A DNA stretch of 18,188 nucleotides from an uncultured Flavobacteriaceae bacterium (lineage in GTDB: Bacteria > Bacteroidota > Bacteroidia > Flavobacteriales > Flavobacteriaceae): NCBI GenBank assembly GCA_937901915.1, contig CALGUD010000078.1:1-18188 (forward strand). The letters are read 5' to 3'. The notes under the pieces were generated by a model. That model was not told the DNA's origin, did not search any database, and saw nothing but the letters and a program-made list of their open reading frames with translations. This document shows positions 1-5,710 of the stretch, one piece after another (the stretch's first letter is position 1; every line of letters begins with the position of its first letter). The position numbers and the translations under genes are program-made.

Positions 1-2
1 TG

Positions 3-695
3 AGGGAGGACGGTGAAGTGGATTGGGATGAACAAATTATTAAAGATGAGAGTTTTAAAGGCACAAAAGCTGAATGTATTTACGAAAAATTACTAAATTC
101 GAGCACAGGTTTTAAGGAAATGATACAGAAATTTGATGGAGATTTTCCAGTAAGCCACCTAAGATTTATAAATGATCCTTCTATGACTTCCAATACAAGA
201 AAGGCTTATGCAACTCCACCTTCAAATTATGTGATTGATATTACAATTAATGGAAATTCTTCTAAGGATGCAAGTTATCAAAAAAGACCAAATTTATTAG
301 TAGCAAAAACAATTATACATGAAGTTATACATGCTGAAATTTTCAGAAAACTTTTATCACTATCGAATAATAATGGAAGTATAAATGTAAGCAACCTCAG
401 TAATATGCTTCAAAATGGTGACTACCCTGGTATTTTGGATTATTATGCTAGATTTGGAGTAAATGATTTTCAACATCAACAAATTGCAGCGCATTATAGA
501 GAGGTCATAGTAGAAGGCTTGAAAGAATTTGATAATAGTTCAAATGCAGATCAATTATATGAGGACTTAGCTTGGGAAGGTTTAATTTACAGTAATGATC
601 CTACTTGGTCATCACTATCTTTCTCCGAGAAAACAAGAATTAAAAATGTAATAAACAATTATATAAACCAATACCAAAATCAATCATGTCAATAA
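3..695 (+). CDS. C-terminal part of a putative HExxH zinc-metallopeptidase protein (5' end outside the window), possible toxin tip
   Basis: The reading frame stays open to the left edge of the window, so the GTG at 18 is probably internal and the gene probably starts further left. Counting from that GTG, residues 101-105 read HEVIH, a zinc-binding HExxH motif in a hydrophobic helix (TIIHEVIHAEIF). A downstream stretch, DFQHQQIAAHYRE, could supply the third metal ligand. The end carries LAWEGL and a Cys near the C-terminus (NQSCQ), both shared with the broken copy at 1172-1405. The last 10 bases overlap the start of the next gene, which encodes a small exported protein. Metal-dependent peptidase activity follows from the motif. 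A role as the C-terminal effector domain of a polymorphic or contact-dependent toxin is inferred from the cassette-like surroundings. It could instead be the end of an ordinary secreted protein, since no Rhs, PAAR or secretion domain lies inside the window. Confidence 0.75.
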   Translation, partial: REDGEVDWDEQIIKDESFKGTKAECIYEKLLNSSTGFKEMIQKFDGDFPVSHLRFINDPSMTSNTRKAYATPPSNYVIDITINGNSSKDASYQKRPNLLVAKTIIHEVIHAEIFRKLLSLSNNNGSINVSNLSNMLQNGDYPGILDYYARFGVNDFQHQQIAAHYREVIVEGLKEFDNSSNADQLYEDLAWEGLIYSNDPTWSSLSFSEKTRIKNVINNYINQYQNQSCQ

Positions 696-1141
696 CTATT
701 AGAAATTCAACTATTATAGCTTTACTCTTCATGGTTACCTTTTTTCAGATATCATTTGGACAAATGGATCCGCTTTATCTTCAGTTTAAGGAAAGTTCCA
801 ACGAATCCTTTTCCAAAGAAGATGGTAGTGGCAATATAGTAAAAGAAAAAGTCTATTCAAAAAGTGTCAATAGTAATGGAGATATTACTTTCTTTATAAA
901 AGATTATCTGTTTTTTCATGATGCTTCTAAAATGCACCAAGAACTGGTTTCCTGTGAACAAAAAGTAGATAAATCAAAACTTTTATCTGTGAATGAAATG
1001 GAAAACTATATAAAAAAAATAAAAGAAAAATATCCGTATGGGTATGAATTCTCTAAAGAACTTCCTAAAATATGCATAGTATCTAAAAAAGATAATAAAA
1101 TTATGATATACGAAGTAATTTGGAAATATTATATAGAGTAA
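686..1141 (+). CDS. Small exported protein, family A copy 1 (candidate immunity protein)
   Basis: This 151-residue protein starts with a hydrophobic signal peptide (about residues 9-26, ending SFGQ), so it should be exported to the periplasm or beyond. I do not recognise a named domain. The gene begins 10 bases inside the end of the HExxH gene, suggesting translational coupling. It is a paralog of the protein at 1402-1824. Shared features include a central strand pattern (GDITFFIKDYLFF against GTIYFYIKNQHFL), one Cys in the last third, and a closing Y-x-VIW motif (YEVIW / YKVIW). Being paired in both copies with the same type of upstream C-terminus suggests it counteracts that domain. This is inference from arrangement only. 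A hairpin with a T-stretch follows the stop codon. Confidence 0.75.
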   Translation: MSITIRNSTIIALLFMVTFFQISFGQMDPLYLQFKESSNESFSKEDGSGNIVKEKVYSKSVNSNGDITFFIKDYLFFHDASKMHQELVSCEQKVDKSKLLSVNEMENYIKKIKEKYPYGYEFSKELPKICIVSKKDNKIMIYEVIWKYYIE

Positions 1142-1147
1142 AAAAAT

Positions 1148-1230
1148 CCTGCTCCGCAAAGTGTCCTCACTTTGCGGAATTTTCACATTAAGTCAGGGCA
1201 TTTACCTACCAAAGGTAGGTTTCGAAGAGC
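1148..1230 (+). repeat. Hairpin-rich cassette-border repeat, copy 1
   Basis: This segment recurs at 2922-3031. The shared parts are CCTGCTCCGCAAAG at the left, a GC-rich hairpin, then AGTCAGGGCATTTACCTA, GGTAGGTTTCGAAGAGC at the right. Inside copy 1 a second small hairpin, ACCTACC-AAA-GGTAGGT, lies at 1204-1220. The right end runs in frame straight into the remnant of the HExxH-type C-terminus, so the repeat marks the 5' border of a displaced coding segment. A role as a recombination site for cassette exchange is inferred. Confidence 0.65.
1154..1183 (+). terminator. Rho-independent terminator-like hairpin after family A copy 1
   Basis: CCGCAAAGTG and CACTTTGCGG form a perfect 10-base-pair stem around the four-base loop TCCT. 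AATTTT follows, and the hairpin begins 12 bases after the stop codon of the preceding gene. The T-run is short, so termination may be partial. The hairpin is also the first part of the repeat at 1148-1230, so it may travel with that repeat rather than being a dedicated terminator. Confidence 0.5.
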
Positions 1231-1405
1231 GGGCTATGCAGATAACAAAGGATATACTATTGGTGACACACAAGCTGAAGCACTAGCATGGGCGGGTTTA
1301 CAAGGTACAGTTGCGTGGGATACTCTATCTAGAACAGTAAAGTCCACGATTATTAATGCCATAAGTGATCATAAGTCTAACGCTGAAAAAAATTGTGAAT
1401 TATGA
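1172..1405 (+). pseudogene. Remnant of the C-terminus of an HExxH-type protein (orphan 3' stub)
   Basis: The open frame covers only the last part of a protein. From about 1231 it reads AGYADNKGYTIGDTQAEAL, then LAWAGL, a W-x-x-LS motif and a Cys close to the end (KNCEL). These match, in the same order, the end of the partial gene at 3-695 (LAWEGL, W-x-x-LS, NQSCQ). The HExxH core is missing and the upstream part is the repeat at 1148-1230, so this is a 3' stub and not a working enzyme; the TTG at 1172 is unlikely to be a real start. The stop TGA overlaps the ATG of the following gene (ATGA), the same kind of overlap as in the intact pair. It may still be translated as a small peptide, but nothing in the sequence supports that. 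Confidence 0.7.
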
Positions 1406-1824
1406 AAAATATAATTAAGATTGTTTTTTTAATTTTTACATATAGTTTATGTAGTGCACAGATAACTGAACAAGCTCATCTTTTATTCTCTCTTAAACAT
1501 GATGGGGATAAGAGCAAAAAAATTGTGAATGAAAATGGCACAATTTATTTTTATATAAAAAATCAACACTTCTTATATTCTCCAAAGGAAAACCCTATTG
1601 AATATTTAAAAAAGGAAGAAATTGAAAATCTAAAATTTATGGATATGTCTACATTTTTAGTGCAAGCTGAGGAAGAAAAACAGCGGTTGATTGATAAAGG
1701 AAAAAAAGAAGGAAGAGTCGAGATATTAACTAAAAATAGGACTTACAAAGATATATATATTTACGAAAGGTCTTGCAAGAAAGTTTCTCGATACAAAGTT
1801 ATTTGGTTGGAAGAAGTTCATTAG
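1402..1824 (+). CDS. Small exported protein, family A copy 2 (candidate orphan immunity protein)
   Basis: This 140-residue protein has a signal peptide (about residues 1-20, ending CSAQ). Its start overlaps the stop of the upstream stub by four bases (ATGA). It is a divergent paralog of 686-1141. The N-terminal half shares the IxFxIKN strand pattern, the middle is a Lys/Glu-rich helical stretch (EEEKQRLIDKGKKEGRVE), and the end keeps a Cys followed by YKVIW. Because the adjoining coding segment is only a stub, the gene looks like the retained half of an old pair. Orphan immunity genes can protect against relatives carrying the matching effector; that is established for polymorphic toxin systems generally and only inferred here. 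Confidence 0.75.
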   Translation: MKNIIKIVFLIFTYSLCSAQITEQAHLLFSLKHDGDKSKKIVNENGTIYFYIKNQHFLYSPKENPIEYLKKEEIENLKFMDMSTFLVQAEEEKQRLIDKGKKEGRVEILTKNRTYKDIYIYERSCKKVSRYKVIWLEEVH

Positions 1825-1921
1825 GATAAATATTCAGAGACAAAGGAACGCAGGAAACAGAAAGGTTAAAAAGTTTTTGGATAAGTTACAGGAATACAGG
1901 AAATAAAAATTGTAATTAGAT

Positions 1922-2368
1922 ATGAAAATACTATATAGCATAATTTTTTTGTTTTTTAGCGTATTAGGTTACTCTCAAGATAAAAAAGCTTATTTGCTAC
2001 TTGACAAAAACGAAGAATTGATTATTTATGATGGTTACGATTATTTTATTTTTAATAATAAGAAAGACTTAGAAGAATATAATTATTACAAAAACAATAA
2101 GTTTCCGGTAAAAGATAGTATTACAGAAGAGCTTGATTTAAGTAAAATGGGAAAAGTTGAACCCTACCTTCAAGTGTCAAAATTTCGTTCTGAAGATATT
2201 TATTATATTAATGAAGATGAATACAGAAAATTAAAAGTTCTGAACAGGGAAGAATTTATCTCAAATTTTGCTCAATTAAGGAAGAATGAATACGATTTAT
2301 TTTTCATCGAAAAAATAAATAATGATTGTTATAAAATTACTCCTATGTATATATATGTACAGATGTAA
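1922..2368 (+). CDS. Small exported protein, family B copy 1
   Basis: This 148-residue protein starts with a clear signal peptide (MKILYSIIFLFFSVLGYSQ, about residues 1-19). The mature part is rich in Asp, Glu, Lys and Tyr, with no domain I recognise. It is strongly similar along its whole length to the next gene at 2435-2884: both have KKAYLLLDKNEELII, a NKFPVKDS block, a PYL-x-VSK block, a VLNR-x-EFI block and the ending YxITPMYI. The tandem arrangement indicates recent duplication. Its position between two sets of candidate immunity genes suggests the same kind of role. The 97 bases upstream hold no recognisable promoter. Confidence 0.75.
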   Translation: MKILYSIIFLFFSVLGYSQDKKAYLLLDKNEELIIYDGYDYFIFNNKKDLEEYNYYKNNKFPVKDSITEELDLSKMGKVEPYLQVSKFRSEDIYYINEDEYRKLKVLNREEFISNFAQLRKNEYDLFFIEKINNDCYKITPMYIYVQM

Positions 2369-2434
2369 ATTAATGAGTTGTAGGGATATCATGTGTAATT
2401 ATAAATTCATTGGCCAATAAAATTGTTATTAGTC

Positions 2435-2884
2435 ATGAAAATACTATATAGCATATTCTTTTTACTTTTTAGCATATTAGTTTTCTCTCAGGAGCATAAT
2501 AAGAAAGCCTATTTGCTGTTGGATAAAAATGAAGAATTGATTATTTGTGAAGATTCTTTTTGTCGAATTTTCCTCAATAAAGAAAAATTAGAACAATATC
2601 ACTATTATCAAAGAAACAAATTTCCAGTCAAAGATAGTACAGGGGTATTGGATATGTCTATTACAGAAGATGATATACATCCATATTTGTTGGTGTCAAA
2701 ATACGAGGAAGAGGCATATTGTGTAAATGAAAAAATGTACAAGGACCTGCATGTACTAAACAGATTGGAGTTTATTCAAAAATTTAAAAAACAAAAAGAA
2801 AAATACGAGTTTTATTTTATTGAAAGAATTAAAGAAGATTTGTATGAAATAACCCCAATGTACATTACTAATGTAAAAATATGA
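2435..2884 (+). CDS. Small exported protein, family B copy 2
   Basis: This 149-residue protein is a tandem paralog of 1922-2368. An in-frame TTG lies 12 bases upstream, but the ATG at 2435 is preferred because it places MKILYSIFFLLFSILVFSQ in register with the signal peptide of the sister gene. The 20 bases starting at the ATG are identical in the two copies apart from what follows the shared ATACTATATAGCAT, and the bases just upstream are also nearly the same (AATAAAATTGTTATTAG against AATAAAAATTGTAATTAG). The duplicated unit therefore includes some upstream sequence. Unlike copy 1 it has two Cys residues soon after the first strand (ICEDSFCR). Function is unknown; an immunity role is inferred from context. 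Confidence 0.75.
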   Translation: MKILYSIFFLLFSILVFSQEHNKKAYLLLDKNEELIICEDSFCRIFLNKEKLEQYHYYQRNKFPVKDSTGVLDMSITEDDIHPYLLVSKYEEEAYCVNEKMYKDLHVLNRLEFIQKFKKQKEKYEFYFIERIKEDLYEITPMYITNVKI

Positions 2885-2921
2885 TGTTGAATATGTTAAG
2901 GTTAAAAAAAATGGTATTCCC

Positions 2922-3031
2922 CCTGCTCCGCAAAGCTTGCCTACCATAGGTAGGTCTCCTCACTTCGCGGAGTTTTTACATTAAAATTCGAAGTCAGGGC
3001 ATTTACCTATCTTCGGTAGGTTTCGAAGAGC
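2922..3031 (+). repeat. Hairpin-rich cassette-border repeat, copy 2
   Basis: This is the second copy of the repeat at 1148-1230. Here the loop of the large hairpin carries an extra small hairpin, CCTACC-ATA-GGTAGG (2940-2954), giving a stem-within-loop structure. The right part again reads AAGTCAGGGCATTTACCTA and ends GGTAGGTTTCGAAGAGC. In copy 2 the sequence after the repeat leads, 20 bases on, into the REP-like palindrome at 3051 and not into a coding remnant. The whole interval 2885-3104 contains no gene I can support; it holds this repeat and the palindrome. Confidence 0.65.
2926..2977 (+). terminator. Terminator-like compound hairpin after family B copy 2
   Basis: CTCCGCAAAG (2926-2935) pairs with CTTCGCGGAG (2963-2972) with nine of ten positions matched, followed directly by TTTTT. 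The loop contains its own six-base-pair hairpin. The position about 40 bases after the stop codon of the preceding gene fits a terminator for the family B genes. Confidence 0.5.
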
Positions 3032-3050
3032 AGATGGTTAAGTAGTTTAC

Positions 3051-3083
3051 AGACCTGTCAGGTTTTTGAAACCTGACAGGTCT
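3051..3083. repeat. REP-like palindrome 1
   Basis: Two 15-base arms, AGACCTGTCAGGTTT and AAACCTGACAGGTCT, are perfect reverse complements around the three-base centre TTG. Each arm also contains a smaller palindrome (ACCTG-T/A-CAGGT). Copies with the same arms and different centres lie at 4966-4998 and 5659-5691. The 5' flank AGTTTAC is shared with copy 2. Confidence 0.85.
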
Positions 3084-3104
3084 CTCTAAAAGTGAACAGC
3101 ATAA

Positions 3105-3179
3105 ACCCCCGCTAGTTTATATGGTCAAAAAGTTTTGTTTGATAATTATGAAATAATATTTAAAAATTTAAAAGAATGA
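3105..3179 (+). pseudogene. Short C-terminal remnant upstream of family C copy 1
   Basis: Between an in-frame TAA at 3102 and a TGA at 3177 the frame ends with YGQKVLFDNYEIIFKNLKE. The same ending, YGQRVKMENYEIIFENFRQ (11 of 19 identical), occurs before the next family C gene at 3788-3847. Conservation at the amino-acid level, plus the ATGA overlap with the following start codon, identifies it as the last codons of a lost coding sequence, not random intergenic DNA. The identity of the parent protein is unknown; by analogy with the family A pairs it would be the effector partner. Confidence 0.6.
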
Positions 3180-3712
3180 AAAATCTAATTTTATTATTTA
3201 CCTTATTTACAATAGGTTTATCACTTGGTTCGGGGTGTGATGTAAAAAGCAAACAAAAAGAAGTAGTAGAAGACGTGTTTTATTACTTAATTTTAGACGA
3301 AATCACACCCAAAATGCTTGCTGAAAAACATATTTCGTTTAATATAGATCTTACACATTCATTTTCAGAAGTAATAAATAAAGATTTTTGTGAAAAAATC
3401 AAACATGAGAAAGTAATAAGTAAAACGGAATGTAATATTATTATCAAAGAATTAGAAAAGAATGGCTCATTAGTCATTGATAAATCATTAAAAGAGAAAT
3501 TCGAAACAGTTACAAATAATTCTAATCCAAGCATTTCTAAAAAAGATCGTTTTCATTATACTTTTTCAAAACCAATATATTTAAATGATAATAAAGTCGC
3601 GATTTTAAATAAATACTTTTTGGAGAAAGGTGGTGGTGAGCGTATTTTTTTCTTTAAAAAAGTTAATGATGAATGGATTTTAGATCATGAGCAAGGATTA
3701 GCGGTATATTAA
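3176..3712 (+). CDS. Small exported, probably lipid-anchored protein, family C copy 1
   Basis: This 178-residue protein has a hydrophobic N-terminus ending at Cys21 (LGSGC), a loose lipobox, so it is probably a lipoprotein. The mature part begins with a Lys/Glu-rich linker, then VFYYLILDEITPKML, a central segment with two Cys residues (DFCEKI, TECNIII), and a C-terminal block FSKPIYLNDNKVAIL, then a GGG turn and FFFKKVNDEWIL. The block pattern recurs in the two following genes. Its start codon overlaps the stop of an upstream remnant (ATGA). I do not recognise a named family. The final strand-turn-strand block resembles a type common in small Bacteroidota lipoproteins of unknown function, but that is recollection and not a search result. 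An immunity role is inferred from context. Confidence 0.75.
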   Translation: MKNLILLFTLFTIGLSLGSGCDVKSKQKEVVEDVFYYLILDEITPKMLAEKHISFNIDLTHSFSEVINKDFCEKIKHEKVISKTECNIIIKELEKNGSLVIDKSLKEKFETVTNNSNPSISKKDRFHYTFSKPIYLNDNKVAILNKYFLEKGGGERIFFFKKVNDEWILDHEQGLAVY

Positions 3713-3742
3713 TTTTCATTGTTATTTTTTTGGGATGAGTAG

Positions 3743-3847
3743 CCTAACGGGCCATATGAGGAAGGATACCTATTTGAAGAGAATGCCTATGGTCAAAGAG
3801 TTAAAATGGAAAATTATGAAATAATTTTTGAAAATTTCCGACAATGA
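3743..3847 (+). pseudogene. C-terminal remnant upstream of family C copy 2
   Basis: After an in-frame TAG at 3740 the frame reads PNGPYEEGYLFEENA and then the ending YGQRVKMENYEIIFENFRQ, stopping at TGA 3845-3847. The ending matches the remnant at 3120-3179. The stop overlaps the ATG of the following gene by ATGA. The stretch is 34 codons with no start of its own, and the sequence further left (3713-3742) does not continue it, so it is a decayed 3' end. Confidence 0.6.
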
Positions 3848-4404
3848 AAAATCTAATAGTATTAATAAGTTTACTGCTTTTTAAAATGTGCCCAGAAAAT
3901 AAACCTATCGGTAAAGCTACGGTATATGATGGAGATGTGTTTTATAAGTTGATTCTTGATCAAATAACACCTGAATTAATAAAGGAAAGATACATTACCT
4001 TTAGTTTTGACTATAAATTTCCTTTACCCGAGTGGTTTCAGGAAGGGTTTTGTGCTCAAATAAAGGAAAACAACAACTTTATTATTAAAGATGAGTGTGA
4101 AATTATTAAGGATCAATTTAAAGATTATGAGCATACGCCAGAAATTAGTAAATCTTTACAAGAGAAGTTAACTGAAATTACAGAAAAATCAAATAAAGGC
4201 AATTCAGAAAAAAATTGGAATGTTTTTCTTTTCTCTAAGCCAATATTTTTAAATAATGATAAGGTATTTGTTTTTGTGAGCAATCGTTATAAATACTTTA
4301 ACACCTCAAAATTCATGAGAGGTGGCAAGGAAATCGTTTTTATTTTTAAAAAAGAAAATAAAAACTGGATACTGGAAAAAACTCAGGGGTTAGTTGATTA
4401 TTGA
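3844..4404 (+). CDS. Small exported, probably lipid-anchored protein, family C copy 2
   Basis: This 186-residue protein is the middle member of the family C trio. Its N-terminus is a short hydrophobic stretch ending at Cys16 (LLFKMC), consistent with lipid modification although the lipobox is imperfect. It then has VFYKLILDQITPELIKERY, two Cys residues in the middle (GFCAQI, DECEII), and the C-terminal block FSKPIFLNNDKVFVF followed by RGGKE and FIFKKENKNWILEKTQGLVDY. Compared with its sisters it carries a small insertion around RYKYFNTSKFMR before the GG turn. The start overlaps the stop of the upstream remnant. Function is unknown; the gene order argues for retention as one of several variants. 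Confidence 0.75.
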   Translation: MKNLIVLISLLLFKMCPENKPIGKATVYDGDVFYKLILDQITPELIKERYITFSFDYKFPLPEWFQEGFCAQIKENNNFIIKDECEIIKDQFKDYEHTPEISKSLQEKLTEITEKSNKGNSEKNWNVFLFSKPIFLNNDKVFVFVSNRYKYFNTSKFMRGGKEIVFIFKKENKNWILEKTQGLVDY

Positions 4405-4425
4405 TCTAAATTTTGTTTAATAATT

Positions 4426-4929
4426 ATGAAAAACTTCATCTTAATTTGTTTATCTTTTTTAATTAGTAATAGTACTATCGCAACATGTCAAAATGAGACA
4501 GATATCTTCTATGAATTGATTTTAAACGAAATTCCTGAAAAATTGTTTGTTAATAACAAAGTTACCTTTAAATCTTATGCGAAATGGAGAACACAATTGG
4601 ATGATATGTGTGGCTCCAGGAGTAAGTTTTTAAATGATACCGAATGTGAAATTTTAAAAATGAAATTTATTGATCAGAAAAAAGACTTGATGATCAGTGA
4701 TGATATGAGAGATAAGATGAGGAACATAGCAGAAAGATTGTATGTGAATAATGGTAAAGAAAACACAGTATCTTACTTACTATCAAACCCTATTTTTATC
4801 AACAATGAGAAAGTAGTTATTATGAATGCTATTTTCTTCGAAAAAGGAGGAGGACAATCAGCTTATATTTTTAAAAAAGAAAATGGTGAGTGGATTTTAA
4901 ATAAACATCAGCCTCTTGTTGATTATTAA
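4426..4929 (+). CDS. Small exported, probably lipid-anchored protein, family C copy 3
   Basis: This 167-residue protein is the third family C member, 21 bases after copy 2. The signal segment ends at Cys21 (STIATC), a plausible lipobox. Conserved blocks are IFYELILNEIPEKLF, two central Cys residues (DDMCGS, TECEIL), LSNPIFINNEKVVIM, a GGG turn, and YIFKKENGEWIL ending in LVDY. The start codon lies inside sequence matching the remnant upstream of copy 1 (TTTTGTTTAATAATTATGAA at 4411-4430, one mismatch). This looks like a small deletion that fused the end of the lost partner gene to the start of this one. No terminator is obvious; the REP-like palindrome at 4966 follows 36 bases after the stop. 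Confidence 0.75.
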   Translation: MKNFILICLSFLISNSTIATCQNETDIFYELILNEIPEKLFVNNKVTFKSYAKWRTQLDDMCGSRSKFLNDTECEILKMKFIDQKKDLMISDDMRDKMRNIAERLYVNNGKENTVSYLLSNPIFINNEKVVIMNAIFFEKGGGQSAYIFKKENGEWILNKHQPLVDY

Positions 4930-4965
4930 TCATAGAAATATAGTCACCTCCTTCAAAAAGTTTAC

Positions 4966-4998
4966 AGACCTGTCAGGTTTTAAAAACCTGACAGGTCT
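4966..4998. repeat. REP-like palindrome 2, left of the RAYT gene
   Basis: The same 15-base arms as at 3051 (AGACCTGTCAGGTTT / AAACCTGACAGGTCT) flank the centre TAA. It is followed by GGT, as is palindrome 3. It lies about 100 bases before the transposase-like gene and could also stop transcription from the family C genes. Confidence 0.85.
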
Positions 4999-5095
4999 GG
5001 TCCAAATAAAAATAACAGTTTTTAATACCGAGAAATGCAGGTAGAAATTTTAAATAAATGATCCTCCGTGGTCTCTTAATATAATTCAGTTTAAA

Positions 5096-5650
5096 ATGGA
5101 AATATTAGAAGAAGGGTTCTTTTATCATATTTTTAATAGAGGAAATAACAAGCAAAAAATATTCCTTGAAGAAGAAAATTATCTTTATTTCCTAAAGTTA
5201 TTAAACAAATATATTGTACCAATAGCTGATATTTATTGCTATTGTTTATTAGATAATCATTTCCATTTATTAATAAGTATAAAGGAAGGCACAGTAAATC
5301 CATCTCAATCTTTTTCAAATTTATTTAATGCATATACAAAGGCGTTTAATAAAAGGTATGAACGGGTTGGCAGTTTATTCCAAAGACCATTTAAAAGAAT
5401 TCGAATTACTAAGGAAGAATATTTAAGATCACTTGTTCTTTATATACATCACAATCCTGAAAATCATAATTTAATACAGGATTTTAAGAAATATAAATTT
5501 TCATCTTATAATTCCATATTGTCTCAATCTAAATCAAATTTAAAAAAAGAGGAAATAATTAGTTGGTTCGAAGACATGGAAAACTTCAAGTTTGTACATC
5601 GTCAAAGAAAAGATATAATTCAAGATATGCATAAATACTTATTAGAATAA
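5096..5650 (+). CDS. REP-associated tyrosine transposase (RAYT), Y1_Tnp/IS200-like HUH protein
   Basis: This 184-residue protein has the family layout of single-domain Y1 transposases. It begins GFFYHIFNRGNNKQKIF, has an HUH motif in CYCLLDNHFHLLI (His55, His57), and carries a YIHHNP motif in which Tyr116 is the likely nucleophile. HUH Y1 enzymes cut and join single-stranded DNA at hairpins. RAYTs are domesticated relatives associated with dispersed REP palindromes instead of moving themselves. That fits here: identical-armed palindromes lie on both sides (4966-4998 and 5659-5691), and there are no IS200-type ends or accessory TnpB. All motif residues are present, so the enzyme may be active. 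The ATG at 5096 directly precedes the conserved N-terminal motif. Confidence 0.88.
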   Translation: MEILEEGFFYHIFNRGNNKQKIFLEEENYLYFLKLLNKYIVPIADIYCYCLLDNHFHLLISIKEGTVNPSQSFSNLFNAYTKAFNKRYERVGSLFQRPFKRIRITKEEYLRSLVLYIHHNPENHNLIQDFKKYKFSSYNSILSQSKSNLKKEEIISWFEDMENFKFVHRQRKDIIQDMHKYLLE

Positions 5651-5658
5651 ACTATCAA

Positions 5659-5691
5659 AGACCTGTCAGGTTTCCAAAACCTGACAGGTCT
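5659..5691. repeat. REP-like palindrome 3, right of the RAYT gene
   Basis: Arms AGACCTGTCAGGTTT and AAACCTGACAGGTCT surround the centre CCA. It starts nine bases after the RAYT stop codon and is followed by GGT, as in palindrome 2. It separates the accessory region from the DUF547 gene and may act as a bidirectional terminator-like hairpin. Confidence 0.85.
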
Positions 5692-5710
5692 GGTAAAATA
5701 TAAAGCCAAT

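Noticed and set aside
1172..1405. A complete 77-residue gene starting at TTG 1172
   Set aside because: The start lies inside a hairpin repeat and the homologous part begins in the middle of a longer protein; it is better explained as a 3' stub.
2423..2434. TTG start for the second family B gene
   Set aside because: The ATG at 2435 aligns exactly with the signal peptide start of the paralog at 1922.
2756..2947. A - strand reading frame across the end of the family B gene
   Set aside because: Phe/Leu-rich translation typical of the antisense of a Lys-rich gene; no start context or homology pattern.
3051..5691. Repeated palindromes considered as a CRISPR array
   Set aside because: Only three copies, separated by about 1.9 kb and 0.7 kb with genes in between, no regular spacers and no cas genes.
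5096..5691. A complete IS200/IS605 insertion sequence
   Set aside because: No TnpB, no asymmetric subterminal hairpins with adjacent cleavage sites, and symmetric REP-like palindromes shared with a distant third site; RAYT fits better.
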